Source: Tritrichomonas musculus (taxonomy: Eukaryota > Parabasalia > Tritrichomonadida > Tritrichomonadidae). From it: a stretch of DNA of 64,000 bases. The notes below the pieces were generated by a model. That model was not told the origin of the DNA. It saw nothing but the letters and a program-made list of their open reading frames with translations, and made no database searches. Below are positions 35,813-46,189 of the stretch, piece by piece; the stretch's first letter is position 1, and each line of letters begins with the position of its first letter. The position numbers and the translations under genes are program-made. The stretch lies in the NCBI GenBank assembly GCA_039105265.1, contig JAPFFF010000031.1, positions 496,001 through 560,000 of the forward strand, given 5' to 3'.

Positions 35813-38800
35813 TTAAGATTTGAATATTGCTAATGTCGTTTCATTTATTTTTGCTGTGACCTTTCCAACAATTGATTGCTGGATTCTTAAAGTCATGGCA
35901 TATTCAGCATCCAAGATCTTTCCATTATAGAGAATTACGTCACCAATTTGATAGAGATTTGCATCATCAACTGTGAATAACATGTCTCCATGAGAAGCAA
36001 ATTTGATACATCCATTTTCAGCATCCACTTCTGTAATCACTCCAACGAACTCTTTATAGGATCCATTGATTACTACACTACAAATGCAATCAGTTGAATC
36101 GTTAGCTGTGGAACTAATGAAGGATCCGTTAACATATTTATATACATGTCCACTCATGAATACAGGCTTTCCTGCAACGAAATCAGATATGTTTTGACCT
36201 GCTTCGATTGGACAGTAGTGAGTGATGGTTGTGTTGGAATTGATTTTAGCATAGGCATTACCGTCTATATCATATGCATTCATAACACAAACTTTTGATC
36301 GAGTAATCTCCAATACAGTTATTTCATTGTATTTGATGGTCGCTGTATCACTGTTTGCATCAATATCAAAATCTAACCATCGCTCCTTCGAACTATCCAG
36401 TTGATTGCCAATGCTAAATATTCTTCTATTTCGAGAATTATTTGGTTTCATGACCATGAGAGGTGCATCACTACTTGTCTGATTTGCTCCACCCAATGTC
36501 AGGATGTTGTTTGGGTCTTTGATATAAACCTCTCCACTGATATCAGTGAAATACTCATTTGGTATATCTGTTGAGAGTGCATACTTGGTCATATCTGGCA
36601 AGTCTTGAGTCTTCACATACGGTTCCAAAGCTGTTGTCAATGCTGTACTCAGTGCAGATTCATTAACCAAATCTGTTGGTACCTCAGGGATATCCGTTTT
36701 GAGAGCATATTTCCCATTAGCCACATCCTTGGTCTCATACTTATCTAATTCATAAGCCAATTCATCTTCATCAACAAATTTCTCATCAGCCTGGGCACTA
36801 GTATAATATGGTGTCAAATCCACAGGTTCTGGAATATCTGTTTTCAATGCTATTTGGTCTTCTTCACCAAATTCAGCTAGAGTAACTCGTATTGGATATG
36901 TTCCAGCGTAATTATAAAGTACACATGTTGCTTCTTCCCAATAAAACAGGCCAATACTTGTATCCATAATATGAGCAACTGTGTCGCGTATATTTTCTGT
37001 TCTGTCTGTCTTGAATATAATATCAAATGGATAATCTACATTTGAGCCAGTCACACCAACTAAGTGAGCTCCTTCTTGGAATGGTATGAATGAAGTATAA
37101 TAGTACTCATCATTTAGACCTTCTGGTTCGTAAGGACCGTTTGTTATTGGTAGAATAATTTTATTCCCAACTTTCAAATCATTTTTGCTTCGATATTTTT
37201 CATCACAAGTATCTAAAATCATAGTATTATATTCACCGGCAACAAGAGATGTTAAAATAGCAGATGCTTGAGCTGATAATGGTTTATCATCATCAGTCAT
37301 TATTTTCTGGAGAACATCATCTGATGGTTTTTCGTCTGGGTTCAATTGCAATTCACTATTTTTGAGAATATCTGTTTTCAATGCATAATTTGACAAATCA
37401 ACTGGTTCAGGGATATCTGTTTTCAAAGCAAAATTAGTTTTTACGAAATTCATATTTGGAATACAATATTCATCATAAACTTCAAGCTTGTATGAATAAC
37501 ATACTGATTCTAGATCGACAACATAATTATCATTATATCTGAATGTTCCACCATAATAGAAATAATATATAGAAAAAGTATTTTCACCTTTCTTGTAATG
37601 ATAATATTCTGAGTCTTCACTATCATACAAATATTCTCCTGAAATATCTTCATTATTACAAGAGCCTTTCACTATTAATGATGATTTCTTTAATATTTTG
37701 CATAAATCTCCATCCAAATTTGCAATATTCGTTCTTTTATCCTCATCATTTGTTGTTCCATTTACGAAGTGGGTAGTGATTGATAATTCTTGAGTTATAT
37801 TTTCGTTTGATAATATGTCTTCTTTCTTTACATATGATTCTAAAGCAGTACTCAAAGCAGATTCATTAACCAAATTCTCTGGCATTTTTGGGATCTCATT
37901 CAGCCAATTTGTTTTATGGTTTTCAATGAGTTTCTTGATAGCAGCTGCAGACATCAATTGCTTATTCGTTAACGTTTCACCTAAACCTAATTCAGAATTC
38001 TCAACTTTGGTTGTATACTTGATTCTAACTGATAATGGTTCATGACTTCCCATGGTGATAATCATTAGATATGGATCTTCGAAAGTAATTTCATAAAGAG
38101 ACTCATTTGATGACTCATTTGATGTGAAACTCTTATCTTCATTGATGGAATATGTATTTAACTTGATTACTTCACCCTCATTATCCACTTTGGTTTCAAC
38201 TTCTAATATACCTTTCAATGTATCAGTATAATATCTGTGACAATATTTCTCATTTGGGATCTCAATGATGGTATCAACATATGTCAATTCTTTAATGATT
38301 TCTCTTGATTGATTCACAGATTTGTCTCTAACGACTTCATCAATATCTTCTAATTCTATTCCATCATCTTTATCAGCATCTTTGGCAAATGATAGTTTAG
38401 AAAGACCTTTAATTCCATCAATAGAGATTTGCAATAGATCTCCCGCACCAACTTTCCCAAATGTAAATACAGATGATCCAATGTTGACGAACTTGCCGGT
38501 AATGTAATCAAACCAGCTGAATTTAGGTTGCATGTCATCAAATTCTTTCTGCAAACGATTACAATATTTCTCCAAAGATGATATGTCGTTAACAGCTATA
38601 TCAACAACATTCCCTAACGAATTCAATTCAAAGATATGTGATTCAATGTTCTCTCCAATGACTATTCCAGATGTTTGGATATTGAAATTTGTCATCAATG
38701 TTGTGCAAGATTCAGGTCTAGGTGATACAGAATAGTAACCCGTTGAAGCAAGAAACTCAAATGTATTGCCACCTGGGTATTCAATATTTTCATCAATTGG

Positions 38801-40312
38801 GATGTTGAATTCTGGATCAGCCATCATGTAAACTCTCAAATTATCAGAATCTGTTTCAATAAATGATTCATAACGGTAAGGGATATATTCAAAATAGTTA
38901 TTGGTTTTGATCTCATATGTATGCTCATGCTTCCATGAATATTTGAATCCAATGATGAATTCATAAGTATGTCCATCAAGGGTTAATGTAGCAGAATAGT
39001 CTCCACTCTTATCTTCATTGCATCCAAACCATACACGCCAGACATCATCGGTTTCATCTGGATCACCCATTCTAGTGTTGGAACTATATGTTATCATACC
39101 CTTGTCAAGCATCATCTTTAATGGATTCGGAACTTCGTTCCTTAGGTCTGAATGACTGTTTCCGGATTCAAAATTGATTAGACCTTTCAAAGCAAATATG
39201 TTAGCAGCATTCTTCTTGATTGAAATGTATGGAATGTCTCTATTCAAGGATCCATATGCATTCTCTTTATGCATCTTCAGTGGAATGTTAACGCAATAAT
39301 TGGTACCAGTCCATTTACCTCCAGATTTAGTAAGCTTGTAATGAGTCCCAAATACGTTATCATGAAACTCGAATGTCTGCCCTTCAATGAGTGAATTGAA
39401 TGAATCAGAACCAGGATTATATCCCCAGTCAGCATAATATAAACCATTTGCAGTATCCAAATTGTAATCCCCGATTGACTTGATTGTATAGAAATCTGGT
39501 AAAGGAGACCTATAGAGTTTGAAGCAATTGTCAGCATCAATGAGATTACACTTGAGATTCATTAATGTACCTTCAGCACAATCTTTAATAACTGAGATTT
39601 GATGCATTTTCCCAACGAATTTGATCTTCATGAATCCATCAGTATATAGTTCAAATGGGTCATAGATTGCAGATTTCGACATGTATATTCGAGGTTTTGA
39701 TTCATTGCTGATGTACTTCAATTGATATTTGGAATCGCTTTGTGAATCTGTGATGTATTCAATAATGGGATTAGTGAATCTATTTTGGGTGTCACAGGAA
39801 ATATAAGCATTCTCAATTTCAAGATTCTTTGGAAAGATGATCTCAAAGACTTGTCCACTTACAGATCCAGAGTAATCAATCTCAAGAATGTTGTATGTTG
39901 AACCGTCCTGAGAATCCGAATCACTTAATTTATGGATATTATTTGCATCGATAATGAATTCATCACAACCTTCTTCATAAGTCATTACACTTTCAATAGC
40001 AGATGGAGGAGCATTCTCTAAAGTTGATATTCTATCTTCATGGTCAGCAAGTTTGGTTCCATGTGTATCAATAACGGTTCGATGTGATTGAATGTCGCTA
40101 GTTATATCCGTTAATGTTTTCCCAAATGTTTCGAAACATTCTTTGACACTTTGAGGTTCACCATATTCTTCACCAAAGAAGATTTTACAACTACCATCTA
40201 TTGTTGCATCACCTTTAACATGAATAGAATCAAATATTCCATCACCACCTTTGCCAGAACCTCCTACCAAGGCTCCATCTAATGCATTTTGTTTGGTTAA
40301 TATTGCAGTCAT
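35813..40312 (-). CDS. Polinton fibre-like protein with repeat modules
   Basis: 1,499 aa, the second largest gene. The N-terminus (MTAILTKQNALDG...KGGDGIFDSIHVKGDATIDG) looks like a phage-type fibre attachment region. A coiled coil, SDIQSHRTVIDTHGTKLADHEDRISTLE, follows (about 75-105). The long middle is beta-rich. From about residue 840 onward come repeated linker modules such as FALKTDIPEPVDLSNYALKTD, KYALKTDIPE and LVNESALSTAL, typical of trimeric tail fibres. A final domain (about 1375-1499) contains QNISDFVAGKPVFMSGHVYK and may be a trimerisation or receptor-binding tip. A spike or fibre role is inferred from architecture; I do not recognise a named family. Confidence 0.6.
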   Translation of the reverse strand: MTAILTKQNALDGALVGGSGKGGDGIFDSIHVKGDATIDGSCKIFFGEEYGEPQSVKECFETFGKTLTDITSDIQSHRTVIDTHGTKLADHEDRISTLENAPPSAIESVMTYEEGCDEFIIDANNIHKLSDSDSQDGSTYNILEIDYSGSVSGQVFEIIFPKNLEIENAYISCDTQNRFTNPIIEYITDSQSDSKYQLKYISNESKPRIYMSKSAIYDPFELYTDGFMKIKFVGKMHQISVIKDCAEGTLMNLKCNLIDADNCFKLYRSPLPDFYTIKSIGDYNLDTANGLYYADWGYNPGSDSFNSLIEGQTFEFHDNVFGTHYKLTKSGGKWTGTNYCVNIPLKMHKENAYGSLNRDIPYISIKKNAANIFALKGLINFESGNSHSDLRNEVPNPLKMMLDKGMITYSSNTRMGDPDETDDVWRVWFGCNEDKSGDYSATLTLDGHTYEFIIGFKYSWKHEHTYEIKTNNYFEYIPYRYESFIETDSDNLRVYMMADPEFNIPIDENIEYPGGNTFEFLASTGYYSVSPRPESCTTLMTNFNIQTSGIVIGENIESHIFELNSLGNVVDIAVNDISSLEKYCNRLQKEFDDMQPKFSWFDYITGKFVNIGSSVFTFGKVGAGDLLQISIDGIKGLSKLSFAKDADKDDGIELEDIDEVVRDKSVNQSREIIKELTYVDTIIEIPNEKYCHRYYTDTLKGILEVETKVDNEGEVIKLNTYSINEDKSFTSNESSNESLYEITFEDPYLMIITMGSHEPLSVRIKYTTKVENSELGLGETLTNKQLMSAAAIKKLIENHKTNWLNEIPKMPENLVNESALSTALESYVKKEDILSNENITQELSITTHFVNGTTNDEDKRTNIANLDGDLCKILKKSSLIVKGSCNNEDISGEYLYDSEDSEYYHYKKGENTFSIYYFYYGGTFRYNDNYVVDLESVCYSYKLEVYDEYCIPNMNFVKTNFALKTDIPEPVDLSNYALKTDILKNSELQLNPDEKPSDDVLQKIMTDDDKPLSAQASAILTSLVAGEYNTMILDTCDEKYRSKNDLKVGNKIILPITNGPYEPEGLNDEYYYTSFIPFQEGAHLVGVTGSNVDYPFDIIFKTDRTENIRDTVAHIMDTSIGLFYWEEATCVLYNYAGTYPIRVTLAEFGEEDQIALKTDIPEPVDLTPYYTSAQADEKFVDEDELAYELDKYETKDVANGKYALKTDIPEVPTDLVNESALSTALTTALEPYVKTQDLPDMTKYALSTDIPNEYFTDISGEVYIKDPNNILTLGGANQTSSDAPLMVMKPNNSRNRRIFSIGNQLDSSKERWLDFDIDANSDTATIKYNEITVLEITRSKVCVMNAYDIDGNAYAKINSNTTITHYCPIEAGQNISDFVAGKPVFMSGHVYKYVNGSFISSTANDSTDCICSVVINGSYKEFVGVITEVDAENGCIKFASHGDMLFTVDDANLYQIGDVILYNGKILDAEYAMTLRIQQSIVGKVTAKINETTLAIFKS

Positions 40313-40372
40313 TTATCTTAATGTTAAACTATTTTGCACTATACATCTCAATTAATTTTATGTTAATCCAAA

Positions 40373-41347
40373 ATGAGTGGTTTATTTGGAGGAAGACATC
40401 CACCAGGTACAGGTTCAAACAGACGAAATCCATCTGGAACAAACAATAATTCATCTGGAACAAACTATAATCCATACAGCTTCCAATCATCAAACAATAA
40501 TGGGTTCAAATTCCCATCTAACAACAACTCCCAACCATCAAACAATAACAATAACAATAATTATTTCAATTTAGATGAATTTTATGATCCTTCAATGGAT
40601 TTCAATAAAAATATGGTTAATACCAAAACAATGAGTCAGAATGGAAATCAATTACAAGCTACATTAACAGAGCCAAATCAGAATGCATTACAAGTTATTG
40701 AACATAATAGTGATAACAATAAAGTAGTTGCATTAGCACATATTCAAGCCAATGCTAAACATGATGAAGATATTCTGAAAGATAATCAAAATAATCGTCA
40801 ATTCCAATTGGCCCAAACTGCTAACAACAACTATCCTCAAAATCTTCAAGCATATACAAATCACCAGAATGCAATGCATAAAAATGAAATGGAAAAATAT
40901 AAGAAAAGATCAACTACGATTGCAAGTTTAGATAACTCAGCTTATCTTGAAAGTGTTCACAATTACTTTAAGCAAATGTGTTTGAATCAAGGTATTGAGC
41001 TAGATAATCCTCATTTGATGCTCACTAGTGGTCATACAGGATTGTTTACAGAGCCAGAATTAAATGCCCATTGTTACAAGAGATCAATGATATTTTATGG
41101 TGTTGCCGCATATGATCACGAAGATTCGAAAGTAACAATATATTATATTGATGGCCATAGACCTGATGTCATCAAATTAGGGAAAGGCTATTATCCATCA
41201 TTCTCAAAATGCCGAAATTATAAAGATATACTTTTAGTTAGATTTGGAATAGACCCATTGGTCAAGAAACCTGGGAAAATTGAAATTTGTTCAGAATGGA
41301 AATGCAGTGATTTGATTCCATGTGACATTCCATGCAACGTTGTATGA
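40373..41347 (+). CDS. Polinton N/Q-rich protein with globular C-terminus, unknown
   Basis: 324 aa, divergent from the fibre-like gene (60 bp between starts). The N-terminal 70 residues are Asn/Ser/Gly-rich (MSGLFGGRHPPGTGSNRRNP). A charged helical middle is followed by a folded-looking C-terminal part (about 185-324) with LMLTSGHTGLFTEPELNAHC, VAAYDHEDSKVTIYYIDGHR and a Cys-rich end (EICSEWKCSDLIPCDIPC). I do not recognise the family. Position next to virion genes suggests a structural or virion-associated role. Confidence 0.5.
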   Translation: MSGLFGGRHPPGTGSNRRNPSGTNNNSSGTNYNPYSFQSSNNNGFKFPSNNNSQPSNNNNNNNYFNLDEFYDPSMDFNKNMVNTKTMSQNGNQLQATLTEPNQNALQVIEHNSDNNKVVALAHIQANAKHDEDILKDNQNNRQFQLAQTANNNYPQNLQAYTNHQNAMHKNEMEKYKKRSTTIASLDNSAYLESVHNYFKQMCLNQGIELDNPHLMLTSGHTGLFTEPELNAHCYKRSMIFYGVAAYDHEDSKVTIYYIDGHRPDVIKLGKGYYPSFSKCRNYKDILLVRFGIDPLVKKPGKIEICSEWKCSDLIPCDIPCNVV

Positions 41348-41468
41348 GTACATGTTCATCCAGCATTGATGTTATGAAAGAAATTTGTTCAAATAGATGC
41401 AAGGGTTTCATAAATGAAATATTTTGATTTAAGAATTGGTTATCATTATTTTTAATGTTGGTACAAAG

Positions 41469-42638
41469 ATGTCAGATCAACCAGCAATTGAAGGAGGTGA
41501 ACGTCCACCAGAATTACCCTCACCACCAGAAGAAGAAGGTGAACGTCCATGGCATTGGCAATTCAATCATGAACCATTCAATGCATTCGAAGCAGGTGTA
41601 AAAATTAAAAGTAGGCCAACACATAAAGCTAAGATACCCATTGGATTCAATTATACTCCCGAAGAAGTTAATAATTATACACTTAAGAACCTAGTTAGCA
41701 GTAAGATGGCACGTGATATTGTTAGATCCACTAAATTCATGCCAGGTGCATTTGAGATTTGGAATGCAAATCCAAAAGGTGGAAACCGTAAATATAGAGG
41801 TGAACACGAAGATCTCGATGGAGACAAAGTACCAGAATTTGTTGTTAGACGTGATGGTAAAATTGTTGCTGTTAATGGATATACAACTAAGAATTCTGAT
41901 GCAGTCTTCAAGAATTTGTATTACACTGGTCACGATACGAAAGACAAACGTAAAGCACAAAGCTTTAAAGATTGGATCCATAATGATTACTATGGACCTG
42001 TATATAATGATGACTATTCAGAGGTTGCTAGATGGGCTCATCATGATCCAGTAATACATAAAGCATGGAGTAAAAGAATGAATATTCATGCACCATCAAA
42101 ATCATTATCATCATATCAAGCATTTGCACGTTACATTGTTGCCCCAGCATGCAAACAAGCATTTCTTGAACTCGGTGGAGGTACTGAAGAAGGTGCCAAA
42201 TTTGCTCGTAAAGTTGCTGTAGAAGTAAGTCAAACTAAAGCATTTGAAGCATCACTTGCAGCAGCAATGTATGCAACATTAGTTAAAGATCCATGTTTGT
42301 CTCAGATGCAAGATCTTAAAGAAAGACAGAATGAATTCGTTGTATTGAAACAACAATATGAACCAACTTACAACATTGATTTCGAATCTGATAGTGTTGC
42401 AGAAACCCCAGAATATAAAGCATTTGAGAAATGGCTCTTTGCGAAACCAGCTGTTAAACAAGCTGTTAGAACCTATATGCATGATGTATTAACCACTTCC
42501 AAAGAAGAATATATTAATACCATTAAAGGTCAAATCATCACATATCTTAATGATCATGTTAAGGGATATAGACAAAAATATGATGAAGACTTTGCAGCAG
42601 CCAAAGAAAAAGCCAGACAAAGGTATGGATTTGAGTAA
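41469..42638 (+). CDS. Polinton PX-like protein, probable virion protein
   Basis: 389 aa from the ATG (MSDQPAIEGG); the frame is open upstream but that ATG follows the element's T-rich AATG motif (41448-41457). A Pro/Glu-rich N-terminus leads to a conserved-looking core, EDLDGDKVPEFVVRRDGKIVAVNGYTTKNSD (about 115-145). As I recall it, this resembles a conserved protein of Polintons and some large DNA viruses that is often called PX. A helical C-terminal half follows with several AxxA-rich amphipathic helices. The identity is from memory of the motif, not a search. Role unknown; virion association is inference. Confidence 0.5.
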   Translation: MSDQPAIEGGERPPELPSPPEEEGERPWHWQFNHEPFNAFEAGVKIKSRPTHKAKIPIGFNYTPEEVNNYTLKNLVSSKMARDIVRSTKFMPGAFEIWNANPKGGNRKYRGEHEDLDGDKVPEFVVRRDGKIVAVNGYTTKNSDAVFKNLYYTGHDTKDKRKAQSFKDWIHNDYYGPVYNDDYSEVARWAHHDPVIHKAWSKRMNIHAPSKSLSSYQAFARYIVAPACKQAFLELGGGTEEGAKFARKVAVEVSQTKAFEASLAAAMYATLVKDPCLSQMQDLKERQNEFVVLKQQYEPTYNIDFESDSVAETPEYKAFEKWLFAKPAVKQAVRTYMHDVLTTSKEEYINTIKGQIITYLNDHVKGYRQKYDEDFAAAKEKARQRYGFE

Positions 42639-42649
42639 ATATATTCTTA

Positions 42650-43453
42650 TTAGCTTACATTTCCATTATTGCAATCGATTACAATCTTGTGATGTTTATT
42701 CATATTTTTGTATCGTTCATACAATTCATCAAACGATATGCTCATAGTAATTTGATGAGTAATGTATCTCAACTGCTCTTTTGAATATGTCCCGAATACG
42801 AATACTGTAGAGACATTTGATTTAATGGTTGTTGATAACGATTTCCAGAACTGGACATTCAAGAAGAATGATATATGGTTATGTCGACATGTAGTCATCA
42901 GATTATTGAAATATGATTTCTCATTTGCAAGTAATTTGTTATTAGCAATATCATCAAATAGTATCAATGTATGCAACATTGGTTCACGAAAATCATTAAC
43001 TTTCAATGCTCTGAATATCTCGATTCGTTGCTCATCAATGATTTTGTCTTCAAGGTGTTCCTTACGTATTGTGTAATATAGTTGCTTATAATTCAATAAT
43101 GCATTAACATATTCTTCAGCATTCTCTTGGGAAACATATGCTATTGGTATTTCAATGAGTTCCCTTAATGACTCAAATGTAACATCTTTCTGTTCACCTG
43201 TTTTGGATACATATATGAGAAGATGTGCTGCATTTGGAATTGAAGCTATTTTAATGATTTCTTCAATTGCTGATAACGTCTTTCCGGAACCTTGTTTGCC
43301 AACGAATATATTCACAGAATTATAGTAAATATTGATGTCTTTGTGAATCTTTCTGATCAATGCATTCGTGACTTGCCCTTTATTTCTTCTCAAGCAATCT
43401 CTAACCATATCATGAACGTAGCTGAATGAGTCTTGATTTCCAAACGAAGTCAT
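42650..43453 (-). CDS. Polinton packaging ATPase, FtsK/HerA (A32-like)
   Basis: 267 aa. Walker A is FVGKQGSGKTLSAIEEI (about 51-67) and Walker B is LHTLILFDDIANN (about 161-173). A sensor-like QFWKSLSTTIKSNVSTVFVFG follows near residue 210. Length and order match the A32-like genome-packaging ATPases of Polintons, adenovirus-like elements and virophages, which pump DNA into preformed capsids. It starts at the first ATG. Its 3' end is 11 bp from the 3' end of the PX-like gene. Confidence 0.85.
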   Translation of the reverse strand: MTSFGNQDSFSYVHDMVRDCLRRNKGQVTNALIRKIHKDINIYYNSVNIFVGKQGSGKTLSAIEEIIKIASIPNAAHLLIYVSKTGEQKDVTFESLRELIEIPIAYVSQENAEEYVNALLNYKQLYYTIRKEHLEDKIIDEQRIEIFRALKVNDFREPMLHTLILFDDIANNKLLANEKSYFNNLMTTCRHNHISFFLNVQFWKSLSTTIKSNVSTVFVFGTYSKEQLRYITHQITMSISFDELYERYKNMNKHHKIVIDCNNGNVS

Positions 43454-43617
43454 AAAGCTTTGATTATACGTTTACATTTAATTAAAATGGATGCAAACAT
43501 AGGCTTGCAAAAGTCTCAAAAATGGGTGGGCTCAAAATAGGTGTGCGTGAAATCCCGCGGACCTAAAATCCTAATGAAAATGGATTCAAAAATATTTGCA
43601 AAAAGGTTTTAAGAATA

Positions 43618-43983
43618 TCATTCACCATTAATTACTTTAACAATGTCGTTGATAGCTGTCTTGATTGCAAGAATATCACTTTTGAGTTGCTCTATTTCAT
43701 TCTGTATATCCAAGATTGCAGACTCATTTTGTGAATCATTTTGTGGATCATTTTGTGAATCATTTTGTGAATCATCTATCTGTTTCTTGACAGCTTTCTT
43801 TAGACAAAGTACACCTTTGATTTTGGTAATACGATATCCCTCAATGTAATACATCTTATTAAGTTTATGAGTCGTAATCTTATCAATCTCGTCTTTATTT
43901 TTAGCATACCACAGATTGAATTCATCTGGAGTATTAAATGTTTTCAAATATTCTTTAATGGGTCCAATCACTTTTACTTCCAT
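43618..43983 (-). CDS. Polinton small coiled-coil protein with Q-N-D-S repeats
   Basis: 121 aa. An N-terminal globular part (TPDEFNLWYAKNKDEIDKIT...MYYIEGYRITKIKGVLCLKKA) leads to four copies of a 12-bp unit encoding SQND/PQND/SQNE (about 72-90). A C-terminal coiled coil follows (AILDIQNEIEQLKSDILAIKTAINDIV). The short linker repeats probably vary in number between copies. Family unknown. Confidence 0.5.
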   Translation of the reverse strand: MEVKVIGPIKEYLKTFNTPDEFNLWYAKNKDEIDKITTHKLNKMYYIEGYRITKIKGVLCLKKAVKKQIDDSQNDSQNDPQNDSQNESAILDIQNEIEQLKSDILAIKTAINDIVKVINGE

Positions 43984-44038
43984 TTGATGTCACATAAAAA
44001 TAAACAATCACATTAAATCATCAATGGACTCATTTAAA

Positions 44039-44386
44039 TCACTTCAAGATTGGAGTTAGTCTACCTTTATTTCCACCAAGAATTGGTCTTTGAATCATTT
44101 CCACCTTATTGTTTGAATCGTTTTTAATTATTGAATCGAAATTTGTGAAATCTATTGGTAAAGGTTTTGGTCTGATTGGGTTTGTTTTAGGTGGATTTGG
44201 AGCAACTTTATTGAGTATGTAATCAGCTCCATTAGCAATACTATTAACGATGCCACCAACTGTATCACCAAACATAGGTCCAACTTTTCGTGCTATTTCA
44301 ATTCCCTTACGAATGTATGGAGATGCTTTCTTTATGAAATTCTTTCCTTTCACCAGCAAGTTCTTAAACCAGGTCCCGAATGCCAT
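44039..44386 (-). CDS. Polinton small amphipathic protein, pVI-like candidate
   Basis: 115 aa. It starts MAFGTWFKNLLVKGKNFIKK, a strongly amphipathic, basic helix, then YIRKGIEIARKVGPMFGDTVGGIVNSIANG, a Gly/Ala-rich hydrophobic helix. A Pro-rich segment (APNPPKTNPIRPKPLP) and a basic end follow. This layout (N-terminal membrane-active amphipathic helix, Pro-rich tail) is like adenovirus protein VI and similar minor capsid or lytic peptides. It is immediately upstream of, and divergent from, the capsid gene. Inferred from physical properties only. Confidence 0.45.
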   Translation of the reverse strand: MAFGTWFKNLLVKGKNFIKKASPYIRKGIEIARKVGPMFGDTVGGIVNSIANGADYILNKVAPNPPKTNPIRPKPLPIDFTNFDSIIKNDSNNKVEMIQRPILGGNKGRLTPILK

Positions 44387-44442
44387 TTTCTTTGGGTTTG
44401 TATTAAAATCTCAAAAATGTAACTTCACACGAATCTTTTTTA

Positions 44443-46146
44443 ATGCAAGCTCAAAGAATGACATATCAGAACGCTCAACTCAAGAACACCGGTAATGACG
44501 AAGGTGATGTCCTAAAGTTCTTCCAATCAAAACTTCGAAATCTCATTGCATACAATGGTGGTGATCATACATTTGGATGGTTTACAGAAGATGTTGATGA
44601 TAAAGATGCTCCCATGCCAATTGGAACCAAAACGAAAATCAAATGGACACATCAAGGTCATACCATCTCACAAATGGAAAAGAATTTCGTTACAGCAAAG
44701 CTTGATCTTGTAGTCCAACTTAATAAAGAATTGCATTTAGATGATGATACAGCAAACTTAAATCGTATATTCATTGGCTTCAAACATGCTGTAGAACTCT
44801 TTTCAGATGCTCGCTTATGGATTGATAACGTTATGCTTAAAGAATATCAGCAAGATGAACTCATCCGTGAATCATTTGCATACAACTCAATCAAACCAAT
44901 TGATGCCAAAGAGCCTGCCAAACACAGGTATTCGTTGTGGGAGAATACATATCGAATGAGCCCTTCAGTATGTGGTGTTTACGTTCCTCTCACATTACTT
45001 GCAGACGGTAAACCTCATAGAGTCACATTTGAAGCATCCATTTACTTTACAGATCAGCTTGCATTCCAAGCTTGGCAACTCTATCCAAACTCCATTTGTG
45101 GAGAGATTGAAGAAGAAATTAAATCATCAACAGAAGCATTAGTTTGGCATCAAGTCCAACCATCTGTTGTTAAAGAAATTGAAGAACTCCTTAACTGTTC
45201 TACCATAGAGCAAGACGTTCCAGCCAACATTACAATCTCAAACAAGTTCTCTCAAATTGGTTCTCCATCAACAATTGTAACTGAATACAAGCTTGCAGAT
45301 GCTCCTCAAGATGGTTCAAATGATTTGCAAAATGATGGTTTCCAAACACTTCCAGTCCTTGGTGATTCCACTAAAGTCATTGCATACAAGACTGAAGAAG
45401 TAATTCTTAATTGCCGTGGTGGAACCATTGTAACCATGAAATCAGATCTTGCTGGCTTTGGAATCAAACCTGACTGTCTCAATGGATTAATTAAAGAACT
45501 TGATACACCTCTTCTCATACCATCTCAGCAACTTGTACGTGAAGGTTTCCAAGGTCTTGCAACAGATGCAGGTCTAGATGTTTCTAAATCAATTGCTCTC
45601 TCAAATGCAACCAACATCACAGTCATGTTCCCTAAAAGAACAAATGAAATCACATGTTTCGATAACATTATGTACCAGAATGTACAGCTCACCATCAACA
45701 ATGTTAAGTATCCAGATACAGAATTTGATTCAACTATTGGTCCACGTTTCTATCAATATCAATTAATAAGTAATGAATTAGATGGCTCTCTCAGACCATC
45801 CCATGAACTTGAAGATTCTTGGACAATGTCTTTGAATGCACCTGACGGAACACGTTATAAGAATACTATCTCTGATGCCACCAGCTTTTGTATCAACTTC
45901 CAACTTGAACGTACTAATTCTGGATATGTATTCGATGGTGTTGATACTGGTGGAAACACTGTTACTATCAAATTCAAAGGTCAACCATTATTCAGAGGTG
46001 CTAACGATACATATTATAACTTTGATGTTTCAAATAATAATGCTCATCCACCTCCACCTGAAGCTTGGATATGCACAGACACATATTTCACATGGCAAAG
46101 AGGTTCCGTTAAATATTATACAGATACACCAGCAGGTTATGCTTAA
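44443..46146 (+). CDS. Polinton probable major capsid protein (double jelly roll)
   Basis: 567 aa (552 if the ATG at 44458, MTYQNAQL, is used; the first ATG lies inside the T-rich upstream motif). It is rich in predicted beta strands, with no membrane segment, nuclease or NTPase motif. Suggestive stretches are NLIAYNGGDHTFGWFTED, FIGFKHAVELFSDARLWIDN, YPNSICGEIEEEI and GGTIVTMKSDLAGF. Size, single large beta-rich product and position beside a small amphipathic virion protein and packaging ATPase match the double-jelly-roll capsid proteins of Polintons. No single motif proves it. Confidence 0.6.
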   Translation: MQAQRMTYQNAQLKNTGNDEGDVLKFFQSKLRNLIAYNGGDHTFGWFTEDVDDKDAPMPIGTKTKIKWTHQGHTISQMEKNFVTAKLDLVVQLNKELHLDDDTANLNRIFIGFKHAVELFSDARLWIDNVMLKEYQQDELIRESFAYNSIKPIDAKEPAKHRYSLWENTYRMSPSVCGVYVPLTLLADGKPHRVTFEASIYFTDQLAFQAWQLYPNSICGEIEEEIKSSTEALVWHQVQPSVVKEIEELLNCSTIEQDVPANITISNKFSQIGSPSTIVTEYKLADAPQDGSNDLQNDGFQTLPVLGDSTKVIAYKTEEVILNCRGGTIVTMKSDLAGFGIKPDCLNGLIKELDTPLLIPSQQLVREGFQGLATDAGLDVSKSIALSNATNITVMFPKRTNEITCFDNIMYQNVQLTINNVKYPDTEFDSTIGPRFYQYQLISNELDGSLRPSHELEDSWTMSLNAPDGTRYKNTISDATSFCINFQLERTNSGYVFDGVDTGGNTVTIKFKGQPLFRGANDTYYNFDVSNNNAHPPPPEAWICTDTYFTWQRGSVKYYTDTPAGYA

Positions 46147-46189
46147 AGTGAAAGAATATGTAGATGGCTTTATTTTTGCATGAATCCAA

